DNA from: an uncultured Dehalococcoidia bacterium
Lineage (GTDB): Bacteria > Chloroflexota > Dehalococcoidia > Dehalococcoidales > UBA1222
DNA: 44,394 nucleotides
Direction: 5' to 3'
Assembly: GCA_903844845.1 (NCBI GenBank)
Contig: CAIMVG010000015.1
Location: 1 to 44,394, forward strand
Below are positions 25,130-32,937 of the stretch, in pieces (within the stretch, counting starts at the first letter, position 1; each line of letters begins with the position of its first letter). A program made the translations under genes and the position numbers. The notes beneath the pieces are model-generated. The model saw only the letters and a program-made list of their open reading frames with translations, was not told the DNA's origin and ran no database searches.

Positions 25130-25369
25130 ATGATGCACGGATTTTACTATGGCGGCGGCTGGAACTGGGTTGGTTTTATTCTTAATGCGGTCGTCTGGGC
25201 CCTGATCATCTCTTTATTTATCTGGCTTGTGATGAGGCTGAGCCGGGGCGGGCAAACGATGCAATCGATGCACGGCGGCCAGAACGCCCTTGATATCGCC
25301 AGGGAAAGATATGCCAAAGGCGAGATAGACCACGACGAGTTTGAAAAGATCAAGAAAAATCTGTCATAA
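25130..25369 (+). CDS. SHOCT-domain small membrane protein
   Basis: About 79 aa. One TM helix (WVGFILNAVVWALIISLFIWLVM), then a linker and a C-terminal SHOCT domain (NALDIARERYAKGEIDHDEFEKIKKNL). SHOCT proteins are common, short, and mostly of unknown function, perhaps oligomerisation modules. ATG 25130 is preferred because AGGAG ends nine nt upstream; ATG 25124 is only three nt away and less likely. Followed by a terminator. Confidence 0.85.
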   Translation: MMHGFYYGGGWNWVGFILNAVVWALIISLFIWLVMRLSRGGQTMQSMHGGQNALDIARERYAKGEIDHDEFEKIKKNLS

Positions 25370-25389
25370 AAACGCATCGGGATAAAATT

Positions 25390-25420
25390 AAAAGGGGGGT
25401 AGCAAAATACCTCCCTTTTC
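25390..25420. terminator. Bidirectional terminator between the SHOCT and lipoprotein genes
   Basis: AAAAGGGGGGTA, a short loop, TACCTCCCTTTT. A-run on one side and T-run on the other serve both convergent genes. Confidence 0.8.
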
Positions 25421-25439
25421 TATTGCTTGCTGGTTCCGC

Positions 25440-25952
25440 CTATGTGACGGTTACTGTCCCGTAAACCCATTGGACCCCGTCCAGCCAGAACTTGTATGTA
25501 CCGGGTTTGTTGAAATTGAACGGGATAAGAGCCAGCGGGTCCATGTTCATTGTAAACGGGGCGTCGCTCCACAGCTTGTGATAATTGCAGCAATCCTCAT
25601 TCTTGAAATCCACCTTGGTTCCCGCGCTGACAGTCAGTGACATCGGATAAAAGATGCCATCGACTCCGATAACTATGGTGGGGTTGTTCTCTGCGGCGGG
25701 AAGAGAAGGTTCGCCCGTAACTATCGGTTCTGGCGTTGATGACGGAGCTGCCGCCGTGGTTGTAGGGGAAGTTGAAGTAGCTGCGGGTGTGCCCGAATAT
25801 GGTTGGTTTGTCGTTTTGACCGTGGACGTAACCGGCGCCGTTCCACCGCAGGCTGTAAAAAGGATGCAGGCCGCAAGGCTAAAAATCGGCAATGACCGGA
25901 TAAGTTTATTATTCAATAGAAATATCCTGTATAAAATGTTGTGGAGTTGCAT
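25440..25952 (-). CDS. Cupredoxin-like lipoprotein
   Basis: A 170-aa exported lipoprotein. The lipobox is LFTAC with C35 (counting from ATG 25952). A Thr/Ser/Pro-rich linker (about 38-82) follows, then a beta-rich domain of about 85 residues with the cupredoxin pattern MSLTVSAGTKVDFKNED and KPGTYKFWLDG. The first copper-type His is present (NYHKL, H125), preceded by two cysteines (C121, C122). The usual C-terminal C-x-H-x-M cluster is absent. ATG 25952 has no ribosome-binding site; TTG 25916, 12 codons in, has AGGA upstream and gives a more compact signal peptide, so it may be the true start. Confidence 0.75.
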   Translation of the reverse strand: MQLHNILYRIFLLNNKLIRSLPIFSLAACILFTACGGTAPVTSTVKTTNQPYSGTPAATSTSPTTTAAAPSSTPEPIVTGEPSLPAAENNPTIVIGVDGIFYPMSLTVSAGTKVDFKNEDCCNYHKLWSDAPFTMNMDPLALIPFNFNKPGTYKFWLDGVQWVYGTVTVT

Positions 25953-25977
25953 TCAATATACCATATAGCCCGCATAC

Positions 25978-26006
25978 TTGCTTTTCAACTCCTTGTATCG
26001 TAGAAT
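25978..26006 (+). promoter_or_regulatory. Promoter for tRNA-Gly
   Basis: TTGCTT (25978-25983), a 17-nt spacer, TAGAAT (26001-26006), with the predicted start about 10 nt before the tRNA. Confidence 0.5.
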
Positions 26007-26022
26007 TTAGGCACGCCACCGA

Positions 26023-26097
26023 GCGGGAGTAATTCAGTGGTAGAATGTCTGCTTCCCAAGCAGAATGTCGCGGGTTCGAGTCCCGTCTCCCGCTCCA
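26023..26097 (+). tRNA. tRNA-Gly (anticodon CCC)
   Basis: A full cloverleaf: acceptor GCGGGAG/CTCCCGC, D stem ATTC/GAAT, anticodon stem TCTGC/GCAGA with loop TTCCCAA, and T arm GCGGG-TTCGAGT-CCCGT. CCA is encoded at 26095-26097. Confidence 0.96.
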
Positions 26098-26165
26098 TCA
26101 TCACTTAAGTCCCGCCTTTGACAGTATTGCCTGTTCACCGAAATCGAACGCTTAAAAGCAACAAT

Positions 26166-26190
26166 AAGGGAGGGCTTTTGCCCTCCCTTT
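26166..26190. terminator. Bidirectional terminator
   Basis: AAGGGAGGGC-TTTT-GCCCTCCCTT, a 10-bp perfect stem between tRNA-Gly and the zinc-ribbon gene on the other strand. Confidence 0.85.
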
Positions 26191-26214
26191 CGCAATAATC
26201 CCGCATGATAGATA

Positions 26215-26424
26215 TTACTGCGCCCTTGCGTACTTCTTCTCATTCGCGCGATTGGCCGTTCGCATTGGCCTGCCCACCGGCAGGTTTAACTCAGACGCAT
26301 CGATAGGTTTTTTGATCCCCGTGAACCCGCATTGCAGGCAATGCGAGAAACAGTCGTTTTCTTCAGTATCCATAAACACGTCGCCGTTGCACCTGGGGCA
26401 GCACTTCAATTTCCAGTTGGCCAT
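26215..26424 (-). CDS. Small zinc-ribbon-like protein
   Basis: A 69-aa protein with two CxxC knuckles: KCCPRCNGD near residue 10 and CLQCGFTG near residue 32. These would bind one zinc ion. The tail is basic and Ala/Arg-rich (PMRTANRANEKKYARAQ). Start: ATG 26424 with GAGGTG just upstream; the GTG at 26433 lies inside that site. Function unknown; a nucleic-acid or protein-binding role is possible. Confidence 0.75.
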   Translation of the reverse strand: MANWKLKCCPRCNGDVFMDTEENDCFSHCLQCGFTGIKKPIDASELNLPVGRPMRTANRANEKKYARAQ

Positions 26425-26480
26425 TTTATTCACCTCTACTTTTTAAGTACATTATCAAATGCACCTTGGGTTTATGGACG

Positions 26481-26696
26481 TCAGACCCTCTCATATGTCC
26501 CGGCGCCACGTGAAACGGGTTCTGTCTCTATCAGTTTCTTGATTGTACCCATGGCCTCTTTCATTTCATTCAGGAGGCGGTCCATCTCGTCAATTATCCT
26601 GGCGGTCTCTTCCGCCGATAATTGGGTTTCGGCTGGTGGTACTCGTTTAATCATGCTCATTTCCCAGTCCCGCTTCTTTGAGCGGAATTTATCCAT
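26481..26696 (-). CDS. Short coiled-coil protein, unrecognised
   Basis: A 71-aa charged protein whose middle (about 25-60, AEETARIIDEMDRLLNEMKEAMGTIKKLIE) is strongly heptad-like. No signal or TM. ATG 26696 has no good ribosome-binding site; ATG 26660 (MSMIKRVPPAE) has GGGA nearby and could be the true start. It precedes the zinc-ribbon gene on the same strand with a 56-nt gap. Real coding status is likely but not certain. Confidence 0.5.
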   Translation of the reverse strand: MDKFRSKKRDWEMSMIKRVPPAETQLSAEETARIIDEMDRLLNEMKEAMGTIKKLIETEPVSRGAGTYERV

Positions 26697-26838
26697 AATA
26701 CACTTGAGGTTATCAAGAAATCATAAAATTGTTCGTATTTTAATTAAAAAAACATTACATTTCCCATTGTTTTATCTGCCCCCCCCAATATTCAAAGATA
26801 AAAGTGCGCCAAAACGGGCGAAGGAGTAAAATTGCGGC

Positions 26839-28089
26839 GTGGTTACAAAGACAGAAGACAATTCTGAAATTCGTAAACGGGAAGATCTAGGTCTTCGCGA
26901 ATCCCGCAGGCTGGAACGTATCTTTCTTTATCACCGTTGGCTATATGTCGTCGCGATAATCCTCATGGCGCTTGTTTATAAGGATCTGCCTCTCACGGCC
27001 ATCATCGGCCTTTCCGTCAGCCTGGGTTTAGTCAACGTGTTTGACTGGTTCATATATCGCAAAATCGGTTCACTTCAAGAGCAGACTATGTTGAGCCTGG
27101 GGATGCTTTCCGTGGACGGGCTGGTCTCGTGGGGATTGATGCTTCTTTTCATCCGCCAGCCTTCGGCCATCGTTTACGCGATCTTCGCGCTGGTGGTTAT
27201 CGAAGGGGCCGTGCGTTTCAGTCTTGCTGGGAGTCTGCTTACCGGATTATTCTTTATTATCGGGTTGTCCGGGGCATGGATCTACCGCGTTAGCGTGCTG
27301 GGGATGAATTTCGACCTGGCCGCGTACGTTTTTTGGGTCGGGCTCATAACCCTTCTGTCCATTATGGTGGGAATGTCGGTACGGGAAGGGCGCAAGCAGC
27401 GGGCTTATGCGGAGACGCTTTCAAATGAAAAGGCTCTTTTTATCGAACGAAGGCGTATCTCGAACGAGCTCCACGATACTGTGCTTAAAAGTCTCCAGGG
27501 GCTTGCCCTTGAAGCCCATGCGCTTGGTAAAATCCCCGAAAACCGAGAATCCGCCGTCGAATCGAGGGCCCGTTACATCGAAGAGGTCTGCAACGGAATG
27601 AGCCAGGAGATCAGGGGGGTAGTGCTTGAATTACGCGAATCTGAAGGCAACAAAGCTCAGGGCCTTAAGCCTCAGATGACGGAAATCGTCGATACCTGGG
27701 GCAAAGGTTCGAAAATACCGGTAGACCTGATTTTCAAAGGTGAAGTGCCGGTTTTGCCGTTGAAGCTTTCGCATGATATACGCAGGGTCGTAGGTGAAGC
27801 GCTGGCTAATATCCAGAGGCATTCAGGCGCAACGAGAGTAGATATGGAGTTCACGGCTTCTGGGGATTCTCTGGAGTTGAAGATAAGTGATAACGGGCAT
27901 GGCTTCGACTTCACGCCGGAAGACCTGTACGCGTTTGTCGGTAAAGGAAGGCTGGGGCTGGTTTCGATGAAAGAACGCGTAGAATTGGCAGGTGGCACCT
28001 TCTGCCTGACCAGCAGCGGCGATGGAACAACCATCTATGTCTACGTCCCTTTGGGAAAGTCTAGAAGGCATATGCCGGAGCCTTTATGA
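26839..28089 (+). CDS. NarL-type sensor histidine kinase (membrane, HisKA_3)
   Basis: A 416-aa kinase. Five or six TM segments occupy about 34-180 with no large extracellular sensor domain, so it may sense within or near the membrane. The HisKA_3 dimerisation motif ERRRISNELHDTVLKSLQGL carries the phospho-His H212. The HATPase shows EALANIQRHSGA (N box), DNGHGFDF and GRLGLVSMKERVELAGG. GTG 26839 start; AAGGAG lies 13 nt upstream, rather far. Overlaps the response-regulator gene by 4 nt, so the pair is a two-component system. Confidence 0.92.
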   Translation: MVTKTEDNSEIRKREDLGLRESRRLERIFLYHRWLYVVAIILMALVYKDLPLTAIIGLSVSLGLVNVFDWFIYRKIGSLQEQTMLSLGMLSVDGLVSWGLMLLFIRQPSAIVYAIFALVVIEGAVRFSLAGSLLTGLFFIIGLSGAWIYRVSVLGMNFDLAAYVFWVGLITLLSIMVGMSVREGRKQRAYAETLSNEKALFIERRRISNELHDTVLKSLQGLALEAHALGKIPENRESAVESRARYIEEVCNGMSQEIRGVVLELRESEGNKAQGLKPQMTEIVDTWGKGSKIPVDLIFKGEVPVLPLKLSHDIRRVVGEALANIQRHSGATRVDMEFTASGDSLELKISDNGHGFDFTPEDLYAFVGKGRLGLVSMKERVELAGGTFCLTSSGDGTTIYVYVPLGKSRRHMPEPL

Positions 28090-28727
28090 ACAAGATACGT
28101 GTGTTTTGCGTGGATGACAATTTTGTCGCCAGGCGCGGACTGCGGAGCGTGCTTGAATCCGAAAGCGATATTGAAATCGTGGGGGAGGCGTCAAGCGGCT
28201 CGGAAGCCCTAAAACGACTTCAAGGATGTATTGCGGACGTGGTACTTATGGACATCCGGATGTCGGATATCGACGGTATCGAAGCCACATCGCTTCTTTT
28301 ACAACAAAATCCCGAAGCGCGGGTGTTGATGGCAACGGTTGTCGAAGACCCCAGGGTACACATGAACGCCATGCTCGCAGGGGCCAGGGGCTACATGGTT
28401 TACGGGCACTTTATTCCGGAGTCGCTTATCGCAGCGGTCAAGGCCGTAGCTTCCGGTCAACGCGTTAATATCCCGCCATTGCCGGAGGAAGCTGTGTTCG
28501 CGCCTGTCGAGAGCGAAGGCAATGAACTGACCCAGCGTGAAGTCGAGATAATGAAGCTGATAGCTGCAGGGAAAGACAATCGCGAGATTTCTGGAGCGCT
28601 CAATATCGAAGAAAAGACCGTGAAAAACCATATCAACAATATCTATTCAAAACTTCATGTAACCACACGGCAGGAAGCCATATATTTCATGCTTAACCGC
28701 ATGCTCAGGGATAAACCGCAGGAATAG
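28086..28727 (+). CDS. NarL/FixJ-family response regulator
   Basis: A 213-aa regulator. The receiver domain has D10/D11 and the phospho-acceptor D56 (VVLMDIRMSD); the switch Thr is in LMATVV. The conserved Lys of GYLLK is Tyr here (GARGYMVYGHF), which is unusual. The C-terminal LuxR-type HTH is LTQREVEIMKLIAAGKDNREISGALNIEEKTVKNHINNIYSKL. ATG 28086 overlaps the kinase TGA, so the two are translated together. Target promoters unknown. Confidence 0.93.
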   Translation: MNKIRVFCVDDNFVARRGLRSVLESESDIEIVGEASSGSEALKRLQGCIADVVLMDIRMSDIDGIEATSLLLQQNPEARVLMATVVEDPRVHMNAMLAGARGYMVYGHFIPESLIAAVKAVASGQRVNIPPLPEEAVFAPVESEGNELTQREVEIMKLIAAGKDNREISGALNIEEKTVKNHINNIYSKLHVTTRQEAIYFMLNRMLRDKPQE

Positions 28728-28730
28728 CAT

Positions 28731-30449
28731 TTAACTCTCGCCGGTGTCAGCCTGTCCGGGAGGGTTGCTATTTTTCAGACGAGATGTGCCTATTATTGCT
28801 TTTCCCATTGCCAGTATATTGTGCGGGCGCATGAGCAGATGCAGGCCGTCCGCGGAACGCGGGCCATCCGATAGCCGGTTGATGTTTGTTATTTCAGGCA
28901 GCAGCATGGCGATCTCTTCGGGGGAAACATCACTTTCGAATTTGGCGATGCGCTTCACCATCTCCATCCCCCTCTCGTAAACCGCGGCCGCGCGTTCAGC
29001 CGTGATGGCTGTGATCTGTCCGTATTTAGCTTTCAACCGGATCAGCCGTGCCAGAATAGCGTAGGTCGTTAGGGCGAGCTCCTGGGACGACATCTCCCGT
29101 GTGCGATATTCAAGCCTGTCGCTCCAGCAGGGCAGGCTCATGCCTTCGATATAATCCTTAAAATCCTTAAAACGGGAGACGAAACCGTACCCGGCCAGCG
29201 CTCCGAAACCTGCGGATGCCGGGGAAGAGACGGGTGTGATCGTGAGCGAAATGCGCTTGTCACCATCGAAGGCCCTCAGCAGCGATTCGCAATAAACAGA
29301 AGTATCGTAAACGGATTCAGGGGTCTGACCCGGGAGCCCGGCCATGAATGATATCTCTATGCGCCCTGTTCCTGCTTTAAGGGCTTCCGATATGGTCGAT
29401 TCGATGTCGGCATTGGAATAATTCCTGCCTGCCGCCTTTCTCAAAGCCTCGTCGTGGCTCCCTGGAGTTAGCCTTAATTGGAAGCGCGGCGCGGACCGGG
29501 CTATTTCTTGTATGAAGAATGGCTTAACAACTCCGCGGGATTCGAATACCAGGTAATTTCGGGCGGGCTTATGTTGCAGCAGGCTTAAGAGTTGCTCGGC
29601 AAAATGGCCTCCGGGAGCGAGGATGTCCCCCTTTACTACGATGGGACTGGCGGTATAGCGGCACAATTCGACGATTTCGCGATAGATATCTTCAGGGCTC
29701 CGATAGGACAAGGCCGTCGGTGTGTCGTTTAAAATGTCTGCCAGGGTTATCTCGAGACCCTCTTTGCGGCTGGCTGCGATCTTTACACAGGGATGATTCA
29801 AAATGTCGGCTATGAACGGATTGGCCCCGGGATCGTGTTGTTTCAGTGCTTGGTTGAGGGCTGCGCGGCGCATCTCGGAAACGACGATGGTTTTAGCCGG
29901 AACCTTGTGTGAGAATTGGTTGATGCGGGTTTTGCCACTTTTTGCCTTCCATGCAAGGTCAAGTACTTTGATGAGACTGTTCGTACCTGAGGACTGTATA
30001 AGTTCAATACACGCTTGCTCGTCAAGGCTGTCAAGCAGCACGGCGTCTATCTGGGTAAAACTTAACAATTCTTTTTCGAGCGCCGCAGCTACCCGGCCGA
30101 ACAGGACCGTTTTCGTTTCAGGATGCAGTTTTTTAACAGTCTCTGCAATTTCAAGCGCTTGCGGGATCTCTTCCCGTTCTTCGATTTCCAACGCTAAGAT
30201 GGGCGTGACTGACTTCTCGATGTAAGCACTGAGGTCGAAGTGCTGTTTTGGAGAAAGTGAAGCCATGTCGACTATACGGATTTTCCTTCCCGTATTGTTG
30301 ATCTCGTTGACTGCCCGAAGCAGGTCCTCGTTCTGAGAATTGTCTCCTACGCGTGATTCGGTATCGGAAACAGGGGGGTGGAGCAAAGGTTTTTCGGGGT
30401 AATCGTATATTGAGGGCGCACGGGCCACGATGATATCGCTTTTTTGCAT
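28731..30449 (-). CDS. B12-binding/radical-SAM-like protein lacking the iron-sulfur cluster cysteines
   Basis: A 572-aa protein built like B12-binding radical SAM enzymes. The start DIIVARAPSIYDYPEKPLLHPPVSDT matches their N-terminus. ETKTVLFGRVAAALEKELLSF...DAVLLDSLDEQ (about 111-145) fits the B12-type Rossmann domain, but no DxHxxG is seen. Where the family has SRGCPxxCxFC, this protein reads SRKEGLEITLA (227-237), so all three cluster cysteines are missing. Barrel features downstream remain: YRSPEDIYREI, LRLTPGSHDEALRKAAGRNYS, FMAGLPGQTPES. It is probably not a SAM-cleaving enzyme. Its 3' end faces the NarL regulator gene. Confidence 0.7.
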   Translation of the reverse strand: MQKSDIIVARAPSIYDYPEKPLLHPPVSDTESRVGDNSQNEDLLRAVNEINNTGRKIRIVDMASLSPKQHFDLSAYIEKSVTPILALEIEEREEIPQALEIAETVKKLHPETKTVLFGRVAAALEKELLSFTQIDAVLLDSLDEQACIELIQSSGTNSLIKVLDLAWKAKSGKTRINQFSHKVPAKTIVVSEMRRAALNQALKQHDPGANPFIADILNHPCVKIAASRKEGLEITLADILNDTPTALSYRSPEDIYREIVELCRYTASPIVVKGDILAPGGHFAEQLLSLLQHKPARNYLVFESRGVVKPFFIQEIARSAPRFQLRLTPGSHDEALRKAAGRNYSNADIESTISEALKAGTGRIEISFMAGLPGQTPESVYDTSVYCESLLRAFDGDKRISLTITPVSSPASAGFGALAGYGFVSRFKDFKDYIEGMSLPCWSDRLEYRTREMSSQELALTTYAILARLIRLKAKYGQITAITAERAAAVYERGMEMVKRIAKFESDVSPEEIAMLLPEITNINRLSDGPRSADGLHLLMRPHNILAMGKAIIGTSRLKNSNPPGQADTGES

Positions 30450-30545
30450 TTTATTCTTTCAGGCGCACGCAAAGCGTGACGGAGGGATTTATAAGATAAT
30501 TATATCATTCGGCCGGTAATTCTGTATGGATGTTGGGATAGCGGC

Positions 30546-30575
30546 TTGCGCTGGTGAACTCATTTTTGATAGACT
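30546..30575 (+). promoter_or_regulatory. Candidate promoter for tRNA-Lys
   Basis: TTGCGC (30546-30551), an 18-nt spacer, TAGACT (30570-30575). Predicted start about 5 nt before the tRNA. Confidence 0.4.
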
Positions 30576-30586
30576 ATTACCTCGGT

Positions 30587-30659
30587 GGGCCGCTAGCTCA
30601 TTTGGTAGAGCACTTGACTTTTAATCAAGTGGTGCTGGGTTCGAGCCCCAGGCGGCTCA
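30587..30659 (+). tRNA. tRNA-Lys (anticodon TTT)
   Basis: Acceptor GGGCCGC/GCGGCTC (one G-T pair), D stem GCTC/GAGC, anticodon stem CTTGA/TCAAG with loop CTTTTAA, T arm CTGGG-TTCGAGC-CCCAG. CCA is not encoded, in contrast to the tRNA-Gly in this window. Confidence 0.96.
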
Positions 30660-30765
30660 CTCTTAACTTCCACCGGATTCTCCGCATTTATTCTGTGTTC
30701 TTCTTTTTTGAGATTTCACGTTAGTATCAACAGCATCAACGCTGTACGCAGAAGAACCATGAGAT

Positions 30766-31080
30766 CTATTCTGGAAAGAGCAAACTCCCCAGTATAAAAA
30801 ATAACACATCAAATCCGATAAACGTGGACAATAAAACAAGCAAAGACCGTTCTCTGTACTTCAATATACCTATCAAACCTACCACAAAAGCAGCTATTCC
30901 GGACCCTACCGCGATTAACATGGGAATGGCGATATAGTTATTGGCAGTGATTGTGTCTCCGCCTGTTTGATGGCCTAATGTAACGACTAACGTAGCGACA
31001 AGAAAAAAGGAAACCAGCGAAATAATGAGACCGATTGTCCATTGGCCAAATTTTGTTGTCGGTAGAAGTGTGATTTTCAT
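30766..31080 (-). CDS. Small membrane protein, unrecognised
   Basis: A 104-aa protein with three hydrophobic segments (about 14-36, 50-72, 80-100), so integral to the membrane. No motif was recognised. ATG 31080 has a textbook AAGGAGG seven nt upstream, which supports expression. No close same-strand neighbour; tRNA-Lys lies beyond its 3' end on the other strand. Confidence 0.75.
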   Translation of the reverse strand: MKITLLPTTKFGQWTIGLIISLVSFFLVATLVVTLGHQTGGDTITANNYIAIPMLIAVGSGIAAFVVGLIGILKYRERSLLVLLSTFIGFDVLFFILGSLLFPE

Positions 31081-31542
31081 ATCGTCCTCCTTACAATTTC
31101 CATAATACTCTAACAGAATAGTATTTTCCCGCCAGTAAAATAGTAATATTTCAAAGTGGGCTCATAACTTGCCGGGAAGAAATTAGGAAGCGGGTCATGG
31201 TTATGTTTGAATAAACTGGCGCAAATTGAAGAGACGAACTTGATGCTGCTCTGGAAAATCACAAAGGTCATTGTGAATGTATTGTTTACCAAAACAAAAA
31301 GGGCAGAGTCTCATGCTCTGGCGTTTGTATAGCAACGAGTTGAATTTAAATCTTTATTTCCAAAATCCAAGGCCTGGTGAAGCTTATGATTTTAGGAGGA
31401 GCCCATGATGCGGCATATCACTGAACAAAAATAACGTGATTGTTTAAACGAACTGAGGTTAACATAAGGCATACGTTGACAGCCGGGGCCAACAAAAGGG
31501 CATCGCTTGCGTAATATCGTCGTAGCGCTTTCAGCTATGGAT
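31081..31542. other. Gene-free stretch, nothing recognised
   Basis: About 460 nt with no convincing gene, repeat or RNA. Short frames on the minus strand lack ribosome-binding sites and coding character. It would hold the 5' signals of the membrane-protein gene at 30766-31080. Confidence 0.4.
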
Positions 31543-32706
31543 TTATTCCGAACCGGATATAACTTTTGCTGGTTTTTTAGGTCTGTCAAAAATCACCAGT
31601 ACCAGCGCCAGGAACAACATAGCCAAGCCGATCCCAAGCAGCACCATGATAGGCTCTTTGATAAATTCCAGGACGTCTGACAGGAGATTGATCAGCCAAA
31701 CGTTGATTGATGGCAGGAACATATAAGCATCGGTATGCGTGCTTGCTAGTTTAGCCAGCGTGGAGTACATGTAGTCTACTATGATTGAAATTACGACTGT
31801 GAAGCCCAATGTCCACAGGGCGGTCTTGAGGTTTTTGCTCGCTAGGATTATCCCCGCCATGGAGATTGCGATCAGGGCTAACATAACCATGCGGAACGAC
31901 GGTAGATAAGTGAAGGCCAGGCGCATCAGTTTAAGAGGAGAAGCCACATAAGGCGAAGCAGTTTTCAGTGACAGCACCGCCTCACTGGGAACATGCGCGA
32001 ACTGTTTTTGGTACACGGTGTCAATATAAGCTTGTATCTGCTCCGGGGACGCGTTTGTCAACTCGGCTGGAGGGGAGCTTAAAACGGCTTTCTCAAGGTT
32101 AGCTCTGAGGGAATCCCGCAGGCTTCCCAATGGTATGTCCACATTCGGGTCCGCTGTTTTACCATCGAAATAATCGTAAACCGAGTAAATGGCTCCGACC
32201 AGTTCTTCTCTCAGGGACGGCTCGAATACCGCCATCGTCGCTTGTACGCTTGCTGCACCATAAACCTGGTCGGTAGTCAGCTTGTTGACTTTATTGGATA
32301 CCTGGTTCGACAATTCTTCTGCACTGGCGGACACGCTCGAAGGAAACAATTCTTTCAGGGTGTCCAGCAGTTGATTCGTGGATTGCTGGTTCAACATCCC
32401 GGTGACAGTTGCGTTTACGTCCAGCCTTTGTATTTCATCAACAACGAAATCTGCTTTGAAAATAGTGCCTTCTAGGCTTATGGCCATCGTAAAAAGCACC
32501 AGGCAAATCACAAGAATATGATTCAGTACGGATAAAATCGCTTGTCTTGTACGGCCGCCGGGAGTTTCCGGTGCCTTTACTGCGGATTTACCGCTGCTCA
32601 GTTTTTCACCTAACCATTTGAAAAAATGGTTCAATACTCTGAACACGATGACCGTTACGGCAAGAAATAATAGGATGCTTAAGATGAATAGATAGTTGAA
32701 AGACAT
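31543..32706 (-). CDS. Integral membrane protein, unrecognised
   Basis: A 387-aa protein. TM segments at about 5-27 and 58-80, then a soluble stretch of about 180 residues (helical, Ser/Asn/Asp-rich, LNQQSTNQLLDTLKELFPSS), then TMs at about 275-297, 300-325 and 352-375, with a basic tail. The layout suggests an extracytoplasmic domain held between membrane segments. No known family was recognised. ATG 32706 has AGGGG seven nt upstream. Divergent from the AI-2E-type permease gene, with 231 nt between. Confidence 0.8.
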   Translation of the reverse strand: MSFNYLFILSILLFLAVTVIVFRVLNHFFKWLGEKLSSGKSAVKAPETPGGRTRQAILSVLNHILVICLVLFTMAISLEGTIFKADFVVDEIQRLDVNATVTGMLNQQSTNQLLDTLKELFPSSVSASAEELSNQVSNKVNKLTTDQVYGAASVQATMAVFEPSLREELVGAIYSVYDYFDGKTADPNVDIPLGSLRDSLRANLEKAVLSSPPAELTNASPEQIQAYIDTVYQKQFAHVPSEAVLSLKTASPYVASPLKLMRLAFTYLPSFRMVMLALIAISMAGIILASKNLKTALWTLGFTVVISIIVDYMYSTLAKLASTHTDAYMFLPSINVWLINLLSDVLEFIKEPIMVLLGIGLAMLFLALVLVIFDRPKKPAKVISGSE

Positions 32707-32937
32707 AATAATCCCCTATCGCTTCTTGCTCAAACAAATTTCGAATATTCTACTACCTTATGCGCAAACTTTCCATAGGGTTAACCGGCCAGCAATAAAC
32801 TGCGATTCAGGCACTGAAAGTGCGTGGTTGATAGATGCTTCTGTCGTCGCTTGCAGATTGGGTAGTTGGGCAGGCAATAGTTACTGTTGCGTGATGGAAT
32901 CAAACCATGTAAATTGGAAATGAAAGATTGGTAAAAT

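Noticed and set aside
26034-26243. 69-aa minus-strand frame ending GTRTRDILLGKQTFYH
   Set aside because: A well-known spurious translation of the reverse strand of a tRNA gene (here tRNA-Gly).
31392-31589. 65-aa minus-strand frame at the end of the membrane-protein gene
   Set aside because: It overlaps the 3' end of the gene at 31543-32706 in another frame and has no start signals.
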